In this document: piece after piece, positions 24,963 through 33,876 of the stretch
Position numbering within the stretch: the first letter of the stretch is position 1
Layout of the letters: every line of letters starts with the position of its first letter
Origin: Candidatus Heimdallarchaeota archaeon
GTDB taxonomy: Archaea; Asgardarchaeota; Heimdallarchaeia; Hodarchaeales; Hodarchaeaceae
NCBI GenBank assembly: GCA_019057635.1
Contig: DXJL01000099.1
Coordinates: 1 to 48,567, forward strand
DNA length: 48,567 nt
Direction: 5' to 3'
Translations under genes and position numbers: made by a program
Notes under the pieces: generated by a model
The model's database searches: none
Told to the model about the DNA's origin: nothing
Seen by the model: the letters and a program-made list of their open reading frames with translations, nothing else

Positions 24963-26264
24963 TTGAGTTTTGAATCCATTAAAACACTTTCAGACAAAAT
25001 TGGTGAACAGGTATCTGTACGCGGGTGGTTACATCATGTTAGGAGACAGGGAAAGCTTACTTTTCTTGTCATTCGTGATAACACTGGTTATATTCAATCA
25101 GTTGTAAAACCCGCTAGTGGTGAAGCAGCAACAACAGTTGCAAGTAAATTAACTCGTGAAACAGCAGTCACAGCACAAGGAGTGGTGAAAGAAGACAAAC
25201 GCGCTCCTTATAGTGGATTAGAACTTCAAATAAATAATATCTCGGCAGTAATAGATTATGCCTCGCCTGAATTAGAACATGAAATACGCCCAGATTCAGG
25301 ACCTCAAGTATTATTAAACAAACGTCATCTTGTATTACGCGGTGAACAAGCTTCAGATATCATGCGATTCCGTGATATGATGGCCAGAAGCTTCAGGAAA
25401 TTTTTCTTTTTACGAGAATTTGTGGAGGTAACACCAAGTACAATAGTTCAAACTCAGGTTGAAGGCGGATCCACACTCTTCAGCTTTAAATATTTTGAAC
25501 AAGAGGCGTATCTTACTCAGTCTAGTCAGTTGTATCTAGAAACACTATTGCCAAGTTTGGGTAATGTTTTTTGTGTCCTTCCCTCATTTAGGGCCGAAAA
25601 ATCGCGTACAAGAAGACACTTAACTGAATATACACATATTGAAGCAGAAATGCCGTGGTTTGAATTTGAGGATTTACTTGACTTCATAGAAGATATGATG
25701 ATCCATGTTTATTCGAGAGCAGAAGAGTCGCCTATAGTATCAAAGCTTAATCAGAAGGTGAATATTCCAGAGAAACCTTTTGAAAGAGTATCATATGAGA
25801 AGGCAATTGATCAATTAAGAGAATTTGATATTAAAGGGGAATCAGGTAAGTTCCTTGAATATGGAGAAGACCTAACAGAAGGACCCGAAAGGATGTTGGT
25901 TGATAAAATTGGTAAACCTACTTTTCTAACCCATTTCCCTGTAGGAATGAAACCATTTTATATGAAACTCAATGAATCCAATCCTGAAGTGATGAATGCA
26001 GCCGATCTTCTCATCCCAAATGTTGGTGAAATAATAGGTGCCTCACAAAGAGAAGATGATTATGATGCGTTATTAAACCGTATGAAAGACGAAGGTTTGG
26101 ATCCAAGTCCCTACTATTGGTATTTGGATCAACGGAAATATGGCACAGTCCCTCATTCGGGCTTTGGTTTGGGATTAGAGAGATTTATACAAGCAGTATT
26201 GAATTTGGATCACATTCGAGAAGCATGTTTATATCCCCGATTGATAAATCGAGCCACTCCCTAG
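24963..26264 (+). CDS. asnS: Asparaginyl-tRNA synthetase, eukaryote-like
   Basis: Class II synthetase that charges tRNA-Asn. An OB-fold anticodon-binding domain (VSVRGWLHHVRRQGKLTFLV) occupies residues 15-110. The catalytic domain shows motif 2 SFRAEKSRTRRHLTEYTH and motif 3 GFGLGLERFIQAVLNLDHIRE. The segments VEGGSTLFSF and YLTQSSQLYLET separate it from aspartyl enzymes. PYYWYLDQRKYG and ACLYPRLINRATP at the C-terminus closely follow the eukaryotic cytosolic enzyme as I know it. Start is TTG. At 433 residues it lacks the N-terminal extension of the eukaryotic protein. An asparagine-synthetase-like paralogue is possible but the motifs argue for a true synthetase. Confidence 0.88.
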   Translation: MSFESIKTLSDKIGEQVSVRGWLHHVRRQGKLTFLVIRDNTGYIQSVVKPASGEAATTVASKLTRETAVTAQGVVKEDKRAPYSGLELQINNISAVIDYASPELEHEIRPDSGPQVLLNKRHLVLRGEQASDIMRFRDMMARSFRKFFFLREFVEVTPSTIVQTQVEGGSTLFSFKYFEQEAYLTQSSQLYLETLLPSLGNVFCVLPSFRAEKSRTRRHLTEYTHIEAEMPWFEFEDLLDFIEDMMIHVYSRAEESPIVSKLNQKVNIPEKPFERVSYEKAIDQLREFDIKGESGKFLEYGEDLTEGPERMLVDKIGKPTFLTHFPVGMKPFYMKLNESNPEVMNAADLLIPNVGEIIGASQREDDYDALLNRMKDEGLDPSPYYWYLDQRKYGTVPHSGFGLGLERFIQAVLNLDHIREACLYPRLINRATP

Positions 26265-26284
26265 CGCTTACAATGGGTATATCC

Positions 26285-28027
26285 TTAATCAACAGGCAAG
26301 AGTTTTGTTATAATCTTCCCGCAGGCTTCACATTTTTCAGGGGTTTTATTACGATCCTTAACCTCAAATACGTCGTTACAGCTGGTACATTTCCATTGAG
26401 AGGGTATGATTAGTTCCGATTCAATCTGAAGAATGATTGCTGTAAATTTATTCAACAATTGATCTGCTTTAGAGGTTACACTCCCAATATCGCTAGCTTT
26501 ACGTAATTCTTGGGGTGATTCAGAATCTTTTAGAGGATCAATATCAAGTATAAGATTGTCGATTGTAGCTTGGATATCACCGTAGTTGGGTAATGCCTCA
26601 ATCACATTTCTCTCTGTAATCCATGCAATAATAACTAAGAAATGATCCATCAATTCGTACGTGTCAGAAACAGCCGCTTCTTTCGAGACACTGTCAGGTA
26701 GCTTCTGAATAGTTAGAAAAAGTTGCTCAAAAAGGGGTTTCAAATCTGGTTGTAGTTTTAACTGGATATACAAGCGAAATATTGTCAAATAATGTGAAAA
26801 TTGCTTATCGGGGTCAGCTTTCGACATTATAGCGGTCGTTATGTCCCGAATTTGATCTGAAGGACAATCATGAGGAGATGTCGTTTCTCCAATCGGAGTT
26901 TTCCAACGGGATAAAATGACAATCTGTTTACCTCTGGCATAATCGAGATCTACATATTCCTGGGATTTATGCGTTAAACATTCAAAATAAGAGAAATTCG
27001 ACTTGTCATCTTCTGCAACAAGATGATCCGTACCTGCTTGACAATAACCACATTGCTCAATCGATTCCTCTTCCGAGCGATTAGTTTTACCACACGCGAT
27101 ACAATAAATATAGGTGTACTCTGTGGTGAACTTACCAAAAGTACCAGTCCCTGATACTTGAGAATCGTCCGCGGAGCGACGCATCCGGGCAAATAGTGAA
27201 TCGTCTTCATCTAACATTGCAGTAAGGGATGAGCCAAGACCTTCTGCCGCTTCTGCTCGCGCCTTTTCCTCTTCTTTCTTTTTCAGATACTCCTCTCTCT
27301 CCTCGGGAGACATCTTATCAATCATTTTCAGCTCTTTTACACGGTTTTGGATTCTACCCCTATCAACAGGGATTAAAGCCTCCAAGAAGTCAGGAGGGAG
27401 AGCTGTTATTTCTTCCATACTCATTTCTTCAAAATCTGTTCTTAATGCAGACATTGTACCGGCAGGTACAGTACTAGTGGGTATCATAATACTTCCTGGA
27501 GGAGGTGGTGGAGGAGGTGCCCCTCCAACCATGAGACGAGGTGGAGGGGGCGCTGAACTAGCTTGAATTTGGACTGCTTGGAGATTTCTTTGAATAGATG
27601 ACATTATTCTACGTTCTAATTCATCTAAAAATCCTGCGGTTTGTTCAAACTTAATTTTTTGATCTGCACGAAGTTTCTCTTGTTTTTCTAACGTTTTTCG
27701 GACTTCAGTAAGTAGATGTTCGGTCATAGCATCTAGACGCGGGAATAGATATTGGATAACATCATACATAATCCACTGCTCAACCTCTCCAAATTTCTTA
27801 AAGGGCTCTGGGCTTAACGCTCTGAGAGCTGGATATATTTCATTAGTATCCAAATTTCTTTGAGCCCATGACCAGATAGTGGATTTTTTCTTACGATCTC
27901 CCAGTAAATCTTCCGCTATTCGCTCAAAAGTTTGATTATCTAATCTACGCTGCACTAATTCGGTTTTTCGATCTTCTCTACTCAAAGAATACCATATGGC
28001 GTCAGCAGTAGTCATGGTGGTCATTTC
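26285..28027 (-). CDS. Proline-rich, coiled-coil protein with two zinc ribbons
   Basis: About 580 residues of unknown function. The N-terminus (SLSREDRKTELVQRRLDN ... TIWSWAQRNL) looks like a helix-turn-helix. A charged helical part follows, then two polyproline tracts (APPPPRLM and GAPPPPPPPGS), a Lys/Glu-rich helix, a first zinc ribbon (CIACG ... CGYC), a helical domain, and a final ribbon (CTSC ... CEACGK). Polyproline runs of this kind are profilin/SH3/WW ligands in eukaryotes, and Asgard archaea encode profilins. An earlier ATG at 28075 lies inside a direct repeat that looks like an operator, so the ATG at 28027 is preferred. It converges on the AsnRS gene. Confidence 0.65.
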   Translation of the reverse strand, partial: EMTTMTTADAIWYSLSREDRKTELVQRRLDNQTFERIAEDLLGDRKKKSTIWSWAQRNLDTNEIYPALRALSPEPFKKFGEVEQWIMYDVIQYLFPRLDAMTEHLLTEVRKTLEKQEKLRADQKIKFEQTAGFLDELERRIMSSIQRNLQAVQIQASSAPPPPRLMVGGAPPPPPPPGSIMIPTSTVPAGTMSALRTDFEEMSMEEITALPPDFLEALIPVDRGRIQNRVKELKMIDKMSPEEREEYLKKKEEEKARAEAAEGLGSSLTAMLDEDDSLFARMRRSADDSQVSGTGTFGKFTTEYTYIYCIACGKTNRSEEESIEQCGYCQAGTDHLVAEDDKSNFSYFECLTHKSQEYVDLDYARGKQIVILSRWKTPIGETTSPHDCPSDQIRDITTAIMSKADPDKQFSHYLTIFRLYIQLKLQPDLKPLFEQLFLTIQKLPDSVSKEAAVSDTYELMDHFLVIIAWITERNVIEALPNYGDIQATIDNLILDIDPLKDSESPQELRKASDIGSVTSKADQLLNKFTAIILQIESELIIPSQWKCTSCNDVFEVKDRNKTPEKCEACGKIITKLLPVD

Positions 28028-28066
28028 GAAAAAGTAGTCGAGATTATTTATGTACGGACAATAAAC

Positions 28067-28100
28067 ATTGTTCATATAAACGTATACATATTGTTCATAT
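28067..28100. promoter_or_regulatory. Direct repeat ATTGTTCATAT x2, possible operator
   Basis: Two exact 11-bp copies begin 23 bases apart, about two turns of the helix, just upstream of the preferred start of the proline-rich gene. Such spacing lets two repressor dimers bind one face. The intervening AAACGTATACATA is AT-rich and could include its TATA box on the minus strand. Function is inferred. Confidence 0.4.
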
Positions 28101-28312
28101 GGTAAGACTGAAAAAACATCATTAGATCGAGGTCAATCGGTTGATTGTCGTAACTCTATCAAAATCTGAATCAAATGAAGCAATTCGATTAATGTTTAAA
28201 ACTCGCATGATTAAATTTGTCTGACAACGGGTATTGATAAGTACAGATCATGAGGAAAAAGGGGTCATTTTCGTCACATTTGTTATTTTCACTGATCTTT
28301 CTCTGTCTCGAG

Positions 28313-28320
28313 CTTATAAG
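28313..28320 (+). promoter_or_regulatory. TATA box of the tnpB gene
   Basis: CTTATAAG lies about 26 bases before base 28343. An ATG at 28347 (MRTKKHSHPQL) would then be nearly leaderless, which makes it a better start than the TTG/ATG choices at or before 28326. Confidence 0.4.
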
Positions 28321-28325
28321 AGCGA

Positions 28326-29527
28326 GTGAACCTTCTTGGAATGGGAATGCGTACCAAGAAACACTCTCACCCCCAGTTAGCTATCCGAATGCAGATGAAA
28401 CCGCGGCCCATTTTTACGGATTTGTGCACCTGCGCCAAAAATCTGTATAATCGCGCCACCTATGAGGTACGCCAGGAATTCTTTAAGACGGGGAAATGGA
28501 TACAATATACGAGCTTGTATCATCGCCTTAAACACGAACCAGTGTATCTAGCATTAAAGGACATTTCGGATAGTTATTTACCGCAACAAGTCCTCCGACA
28601 GGTAGAACAAATCTGGCGGAGCTTTTTCAATGGACTGAAGGCATGGAAAACCGATCCGACCAAATTTCAGACCCGGCCCCGAGCGCCCAGGTATAAACCC
28701 AAGAATGGGCTACACATGCTGAACTTTCCCCGCCCACGGGTGCGAATTCGGGAGAAACAGATTCTTTTTGCGAGGAATCTCATGGCACGCGGCTTTCCAA
28801 CTTTTTCGCTGGGAACCCTTCCATTAACGGTAGAAACATGTGTGGGCGCTCGATTGGTACCGTATTATGATCTATTTGTGGTAGAAATCCTCTATGAAGT
28901 GCAAGTTCACCCTTTTCCCGCTTCTGATTCGTCTTCTCCCCGAGCTATGGGAATAGATCTCGGGCTTAACAACCTCGTAACTACGTCAGACGGCTTACTC
29001 GTCAAAGGCGGGGTGGGGAAGACCATTAATCAGTGGTATAACAAACAACTTGCCCATTATCGATCGCTAGCAACCACTCATAGGCAACAGTTTACCACTC
29101 GCCGGATTCAAGGTCTTCAGCGAGTGCGGATGAACCGCCTTCAGAATTTCTTCCATCAAACCTCCAGGAGGATTATCACTAACTGTTTACAGCACAATAT
29201 CGATACATTAGTCATCGGTTACAATGCGAGGTGGAAACAGCACTGTAACTTAGGAAAGCGCACCAATCAGTCTTTTGTTCAAATCCCCTTCTTCAAATTT
29301 ATTAATATGCTCGAGTATAAAGCGAAACTTGTTGGGATGACGGTACTGCGCGTAAATGTGGTTATCACCTTAATGCTGATTATAATACTGCCTGTAATAT
29401 CCTTCAGTGGTATATTAACAGCTGCCAAGTAATCCCTACAGTCAGTTTACCTTCAGTGGTGGCTCACTTGCCGGATAGCGGATGTGTGACTCGTCCTGTC
29501 CAGAACTCTTTTTCCAGAGTTGTCTGA
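28326..29527 (+). pseudogene. tnpB: TnpB RNA-guided nuclease, frameshifted near the zinc ribbon
   Basis: OrfB/TnpB of the IS605 family. The RuvC-I motif GIDLGLNN contains Asp211. In place of the usual RuvC-II glutamate the protein has VIGYNARWKQ, a known variant group in which Glu in the later helix (MLEYKA, Glu330) takes over. After VGMTVLRV the frame is lost near 29350. The next frame resumes with RKCGYHLNADYNTACNIL, which holds the second half of the zinc ribbon and the RuvC-III Asp, and ends ...PDSGCVTRPVQNSFSRVV. The first half of the ribbon (roughly 30 codons in relatives) is missing, so a deletion with frameshift has inactivated it. The N-terminus is slightly short. Confidence 0.8.
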
Positions 29528-29540
29528 CAAATTTAGTCAT
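29456..29540 (+). ncRNA. Omega-RNA (TnpB guide scaffold) at the IS right end
   Basis: In this family the guide RNA runs from the end of tnpB through the right end, and the next bases outside the element act as guide. Here the stretch contains the conserved GGATAGCGGATGTGTGACTC block, then a stem AACTC/GAGTT with loop TGGAAAAA, then the end palindrome. The solo copy at 35.1 kb keeps the same structure with a compensated stem (AACGC/GCGTT), which supports an RNA role. Exact ends are unknown. Confidence 0.5.
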
Positions 29541-29634
29541 GAAGGACAAAAAAGCCAATAATAGAGAATTTCAAAATGTTTAGTGTATATTACCAGCAAT
29601 ATTGCGCATCTATCTGTGCTAATATTATTCGTGG

Positions 29635-30045
29635 TTATTCAATTACTGGGATCAGTCCTTTAAAATGGCTATCAAAAGTAGCAATGTAGACATTGCTCTC
29701 GAAGAGCTTTGCCATGACCAAAAGGGAGCAATCAGTAAATGAAAGTCCATTTTCAAAATATTTGAGAAATAATTCCCAAGTAGCTAAAAATTCTGTTTCA
29801 TTTAAATGAAGTAAAATAATTCGTGGTGAATCAAAAATATAATTTCCAATATCCTTAACTAAGTTTAGATCATGAGTTCTTACTAGTGTTAAGGTAACTG
29901 TTTCATCAAAAACAAAATTAGAAACAATTATTCTACCGAATTTTCCTGATAAACATTGTCTCATGATTTCTGTAGCTTTAATGTGATTAATATCATCAGA
30001 ATTACGTATAGCAAGTATTAACCCAGTATCTAAGAAAACAACCAT
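29635..30045 (-). CDS. vapC: PIN-domain toxin, VapC-like ribonuclease
   Basis: A 136-residue PIN domain expected to cleave RNA (often tRNA or rRNA) when its antitoxin is lost. Acidic metal ligands are in place: Asp6 in FLDTGLILA, Glu near 48 in NFVFDETVTLTL, Asp near 104 in GLSFTDCSLLVMAK and Asp near 125 in ATFDSHF. The partner gene ends 12 nt upstream on the same strand, the usual antitoxin-first order. The pair sits next to the insertion element, a common setting for such modules. Confidence 0.82.
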   Translation of the reverse strand: MVVFLDTGLILAIRNSDDINHIKATEIMRQCLSGKFGRIIVSNFVFDETVTLTLVRTHDLNLVKDIGNYIFDSPRIILLHLNETEFLATWELFLKYFENGLSFTDCSLLVMAKLFESNVYIATFDSHFKGLIPVIE

Positions 30046-30057
30046 GGAAATTCCTCA

Positions 30058-30318
30058 CTAATATAGATATTCATCCACTGTTGTAGAAGTGTCTTTAATA
30101 CCCCATTTTTCTGGTGTTTGGAGCAATTTCCAAGCAGAATCCTCCTCTAATTTTGGTAGATGATGATCATTTACTTCTTCTTCAAATTTTGTTGCTTCCC
30201 GTCTAATTAGTTGACCTAAAATTTCTTTCTTTGTCATCTTTTTCCCCATTAATATATAACGGGCTCTTAATCTGTCTAAAAGATCTTCATCATCCTTATT
30301 TAATCGAACTGTTGTCAT
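30058..30318 (-). CDS. vapB: Antitoxin partner of the PIN toxin (ribbon-helix-helix-like)
   Basis: About 86 residues. The N-terminus TTVRLNKDDEDLLDRLRARY followed by a turn and MTKKEILGQLIRREA matches a ribbon-helix-helix DNA-binding unit: one strand, helix, turn, helix. The C-terminal half (DDHHLPKLEEDSAW... in outline) is acidic and extended and would wrap the toxin. The ATG at 30318 is preferred over an earlier frame opening because the strand begins directly there; GTGAG lies just upstream. It probably represses the transcription of the pair. Confidence 0.7.
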   Translation of the reverse strand: MTTVRLNKDDEDLLDRLRARYILMGKKMTKKEILGQLIRREATKFEEEVNDHHLPKLEEDSAWKLLQTPEKWGIKDTSTTVDEYLY

Positions 30319-30642
30319 GGGTCTCACTTTAATCAATATTAATTTAATAATTTGGAATCTTGAGCTCTCTATTATGTACAGACAGAGAAATCTACAAGTA
30401 TAAAAGTATATTTGTATCCCCAATGATTTTCACGGAAATTAAATAATATATTTAGATTGGCCTCGTTTGCTTTTAATAAGACATGTGGAGTGAGTCCAGA
30501 ATTCGGTAATTGAAACTGAAAGGAAATATAAAATCCTCCAGATCAAAATTCTAATCAACTTCTCTTGATACGTCATTGTTTACTGTGTTTCTGGAAGATG
30601 ATAGATGTTCTCACAAATACTGGGTAACTCTAGTGTGTCTGT

Positions 30643-31833
30643 TCAAAGGATTTTTCGGAGGATGTAATGACTCGCAAGATAACAAATGAGAACTGTTAAA
30701 GGAAAGACAAGCGTAAGTTTAACAATAGGGAAAAGCGGGATGGAGGCAAAAACAAGGGATATCGCAACAAGGATGGGTGCATGAACGAGGTACATATGAA
30801 AGGAGCTAGCAGATAGGTTCTGGAGCAAAATACCTTGATTGTTGAATTTTAAATAAAAAATCGGAATTAAAACAAAAATCATTCCCATACACATGATATT
30901 GTCGACCAGAGCAAAGACAAGAGCATGCAAATTGGGCCCTCCAAATACAACACTGTAATCTGCATCTATTCCCAGAAATATCAAAAAATACGTAAAAAAT
31001 AATACAACTGTTGCTATCATGATACTAGACCAGACTTTGATATGATCTTTCGATATCTTCTCAAACCAATCGTATCGAGCGGTGATGACACCGACCACGA
31101 ACATCATTAAATACTGAATCAAATAACCGAATGGGATTCCCAATGGAAATCTGTCTATGGGAGAAATTAAACGAACTAAAAAAGCAACGCATCCTAAGAT
31201 AATAGCTAAAAGGAGTAAATAGATATTTCTTGGTATGGATAATTCCTTCGGGATGTATTTCCGGAACGAATCAGACTTTGTTATCTGACGCCAAAGCGTA
31301 TAGACGAATGTGAATATGAGCAAGACGGAGAGAAACCACATAGGACCAGTATCTGTTAGGAAGTCTAGTACTCTTTCCAGTGATTGAAATTGGCTTAAAT
31401 AAAAATCTAGAAGAGATCCTTGTAGGTTTGGATTTGTATTCCAGGGTTGAATTCCTAACTCGGCTAGTATATAAAACAGAATAGGATTAATTAGCATAAT
31501 ATAGAGAAGGATAGGAATACCGAGACGAGTAAGTCGTTCTTTCCAGAAAGCAGTGACCCCTTTTCGATCATAACTTTTTGGAGTAAGAAAACCAGCAAGA
31601 AGGAAGAATAAGCCGAGAAGAGAAGCTTGAAAAATCCCTCCAAGTGAGGCTAATGTTTGAAAAAATATTGTACTGAAAAGATCAAGTGTATTTTCCTCAA
31701 TATAGTACCACCAACCTGACCCCTCATATGTGACCCTCGCATGATTGAAAATCACGAGAATAGCAAATAAGAGCTTAATATTATCAAGGAAGAGGAAGCG
31801 AGGTTTCTTAACTGCAGTAGATTCTGTATTCAT
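30643..31833 (-). CDS. Acyltransferase-3 family membrane protein
   Basis: A 396-residue protein with ten or more membrane helices of the acyltransferase-3 (OafA/OatA-like) family, which moves acetyl or other acyl groups onto sugars or lipids at the membrane. The family start is clear: FLFLDNIKLLFAILVIFNHARV, with the conserved His in the first helix, then FFLLAGFLTPKSYDRKG and FWKERLTRLGIPILLY, where the R..RL..P motif of the second loop is seen. The C-terminal helices include FHMYLVHAPILV. No extracellular hydrolase domain is attached. Its neighbours do not show the acceptor. Confidence 0.85.
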   Translation of the reverse strand: MNTESTAVKKPRFLFLDNIKLLFAILVIFNHARVTYEGSGWWYYIEENTLDLFSTIFFQTLASLGGIFQASLLGLFFLLAGFLTPKSYDRKGVTAFWKERLTRLGIPILLYIMLINPILFYILAELGIQPWNTNPNLQGSLLDFYLSQFQSLERVLDFLTDTGPMWFLSVLLIFTFVYTLWRQITKSDSFRKYIPKELSIPRNIYLLLLAIILGCVAFLVRLISPIDRFPLGIPFGYLIQYLMMFVVGVITARYDWFEKISKDHIKVWSSIMIATVVLFFTYFLIFLGIDADYSVVFGGPNLHALVFALVDNIMCMGMIFVLIPIFYLKFNNQGILLQNLSASSFHMYLVHAPILVAISLVFASIPLFPIVKLTLVFPLTVLICYLASHYILRKIL

Positions 31834-32103
31834 AAGAGCGATTCACCTTTGAGTAATTCCCGGTAGAGAGGTGATATCATAAGTGTTATACTTAAATAAT
31901 TTCGGAATAAAAAACGTGTATTACCACTGGTTATAGCTCATCTGTTATATGGTACCGTTGGATTTGTGAATTATGCAATAAAATTCAGAAATCCTCTCAG
32001 GACAGATTCTTTTTTTTAACAAACTCAAATTTTCTCGATTGGGGTCGAAGAGAAGTTTTTGATCTCCAAATAATTCCAAAAGAGTGTATTGGAGGTCATT
32101 TTA

Positions 32104-32928
32104 ATGCCCTTTAAATTCGAATTGAAACTGTTACTTAACGAAAGTATACCTTCTTATTGGTTCATTTTTCGTGAAAACTTGTTATTAGTAGAAATATTAG
32201 ATGATTCGGCCTCTATACCTTTTAACTCAAATTTAAGCGAATTTAATATGTCTTTAGAACTGAAACAACCAATCTATTTTGGGACATTTGAAAATATCCC
32301 TTGCCATTTTTTTGAAGCTTCCAATGATTTTGAAATTCCAAAGAAAATGTCATTTCAAAGTATCCGCAATTTATATGGTCTATTAAACGAAGACTTACTC
32401 TGGATAGCAGGAAGAGCTATTCAACTATTGGTTTGGGATAAAAATTCTCAATATTGTGGTCGATGTGGGACTCCTACAGAGATTGAGTTTGATGAACGAG
32501 CAAAAATATGTCCAGAATGCAGCTTACTTGTTTTTCCCCGAATTTCTCCCGCAATAATAGTTGGAATTATTGATCAAAAGAAAAAGAAGATATTATTGGC
32601 CAATGGAACACGTTTCCCCGCTAGCTTCTATAGTGTTCTTGCAGGTTTTGTTGAACCAGGTGAGACGCTTGAGGAATGTGTTAGAAGAGAAATCGCTGAA
32701 GAAGTAGGAATCGAAGTTAAAAATATTCGTTACTTTGGTAGCCAATCTTGGCCTTTTCCTGATTCTCTTATGATAGGTTTTCTTGCAGATTACGCAAATG
32801 GCCAAATTACAATAAATCCAATTGAGATAAACGATGCAAACTGGTTTACTGCAGATGATCTCCCTCAAATACCTGGTGAAATCAGTATTGCTAGAAAAAT
32901 CATTGACTGGTTTGTGCAAAATTACTGA
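32104..32928 (+). CDS. nudC: NudC-type NAD(H) pyrophosphatase (Nudix)
   Basis: Hydrolyses NADH/NAD to NMN(H) and AMP, and in bacteria also removes NAD caps from RNA. The zinc ribbon CGRCG ... CPEC is followed by FPRISPAIIVGI, the Nudix box GFVEPGETLEECVRREIAEEVGIEV (split over residues about 180-205), and the NudC-specific SQSWPFPDSLM, which replaces the canonical SQPWPFPxS. GGAGGT stands 7 nt before the chosen ATG; the frame also opens at a TTG 15 bases earlier that overlaps this site and is unlikely. 274 residues is normal. It is a single gene with flanking converging neighbours. Confidence 0.9.
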   Translation: MPFKFELKLLLNESIPSYWFIFRENLLLVEILDDSASIPFNSNLSEFNMSLELKQPIYFGTFENIPCHFFEASNDFEIPKKMSFQSIRNLYGLLNEDLLWIAGRAIQLLVWDKNSQYCGRCGTPTEIEFDERAKICPECSLLVFPRISPAIIVGIIDQKKKKILLANGTRFPASFYSVLAGFVEPGETLEECVRREIAEEVGIEVKNIRYFGSQSWPFPDSLMIGFLADYANGQITINPIEINDANWFTADDLPQIPGEISIARKIIDWFVQNY

Positions 32929-33021
32929 AATCCACTTCAAAGATTTAGAAAGTTGTTTATGCATAAAAAAAGAATACCAATGCACTTTGACTACATTGGA
33001 AATTATAATTCTGCATTTAAT

Positions 33022-33876
33022 TTATTTAAATTCTCGTTTCTGGAAGTAAGGATTATCGAAAATCAGCAAAGCTAGGAGAAGTGAAACTACCCCAATTATA
33101 ATAATGAAGATCACTTGTCCAAAGGGGTAAGCGCCATAGCCTACGTTGATGATATCATCTACAATTTTGATTCCATCCAGGTAATAGTAAAAGGAAGTTA
33201 ACTGGAGCATATCTGCCATAGCGGGATCAGCTATTCTAAGCAGACCTGCAATCGTTTTGAGAATGTAAGAACCTCCAAGGAACAAGCCACCAAATCCCAG
33301 TGTTTTTCCAGTATCCATGAAGACGACGGAGATAAGTATTACCATACAGGTAAGAGACAAATAAAGAATCCATCGACTCAATAGTCCTAAAAAGTAGGCT
33401 TCCAGTCCACGAGGATTGAATTTAATTCCAGGAATAATTACTGATGCTAAAATTGCTGCAGCAAATGTAAAAATCGGATAAGAGAGAGTGATAGTGATAA
33501 ATGCAAAGACTTTCTCCAAAAGGAATCGCCATCGGGGAACGGGGAAGCTCAATATGAAATCCAGACTTCCACTATCCACTTCACGTGTAATACACTGTAC
33601 GCCAAACAGTAGAATGAGGCCCATAAAGAAAATATCAGATATAATGAACAACTCCATAGTAAGCAATGATTCAAGAGAGGTCAAACCTACTCCTTCACCA
33701 AGTAGGGCCTGATAGATTGGAAGTTCCATCATCTCTTGCAGCATTTCTACATACGGCTCAAAAGAGGGCCAGATTGCTACCATTAAGAACGAAAATACTG
33801 CCGTCACAAAGGAGATTGCAGACCAAGAAAACCATTTTTTACGCAATTGTTTTGTGTAAATGTGAAACATATTCAT
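33022..33876 (-). CDS. ABC-2 type transporter permease
   Basis: A 284-residue permease with six predicted membrane helices. After the first helix (FSWSAISFVTAVFSFLMVAIWP) comes a large loop, then FIISDIFFMGLILLFGVQCITREVDSGSLDFILSFPVPRWRFLLEK, in which the coupling segment E-x-x-x-G-S/T-L-x-x-x-L-x-x-P-x-x-R is characteristic of ABC-2 exporters. Its start overlaps the end of the ATPase gene by 4 nt, so the two are coupled. Substrate is not evident; relatives export drugs, bacteriocins or sodium ions. Confidence 0.85.
   Translation of the reverse strand: MNMFHIYTKQLRKKWFSWSAISFVTAVFSFLMVAIWPSFEPYVEMLQEMMELPIYQALLGEGVGLTSLESLLTMELFIISDIFFMGLILLFGVQCITREVDSGSLDFILSFPVPRWRFLLEKVFAFITITLSYPIFTFAAAILASVIIPGIKFNPRGLEAYFLGLLSRWILYLSLTCMVILISVVFMDTGKTLGFGGLFLGGSYILKTIAGLLRIADPAMADMLQLTSFYYYLDGIKIVDDIINVGYGAYPFGQVIFIIIIGVVSLLLALLIFDNPYFQKREFK

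Larger units (their letters stand above)
28206..29540 (+). mobile_element. IS605/IS1341-type element with broken tnpB
   Basis: The left end CATGATTAAATTTGTC and the right end GACAAATTTAGTCATG are inverted copies that extend over about 23 bases with two mismatches and share the palindrome TTGTCTGACAA. Between them lies one tnpB-like gene and no transposase tnpA. Element length is about 1.33 kb. No target duplication is seen, as expected for this group. GC content is visibly higher than in the neighbouring genes, consistent with recent arrival. Confidence 0.75.

Noticed and set aside
28250-28450. Plus-strand frame of 66 codons at the start of the insertion element
   Set aside because: It overlaps tnpB in another frame and has no homology I can see. 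It lies over the TATA box and start of tnpB.
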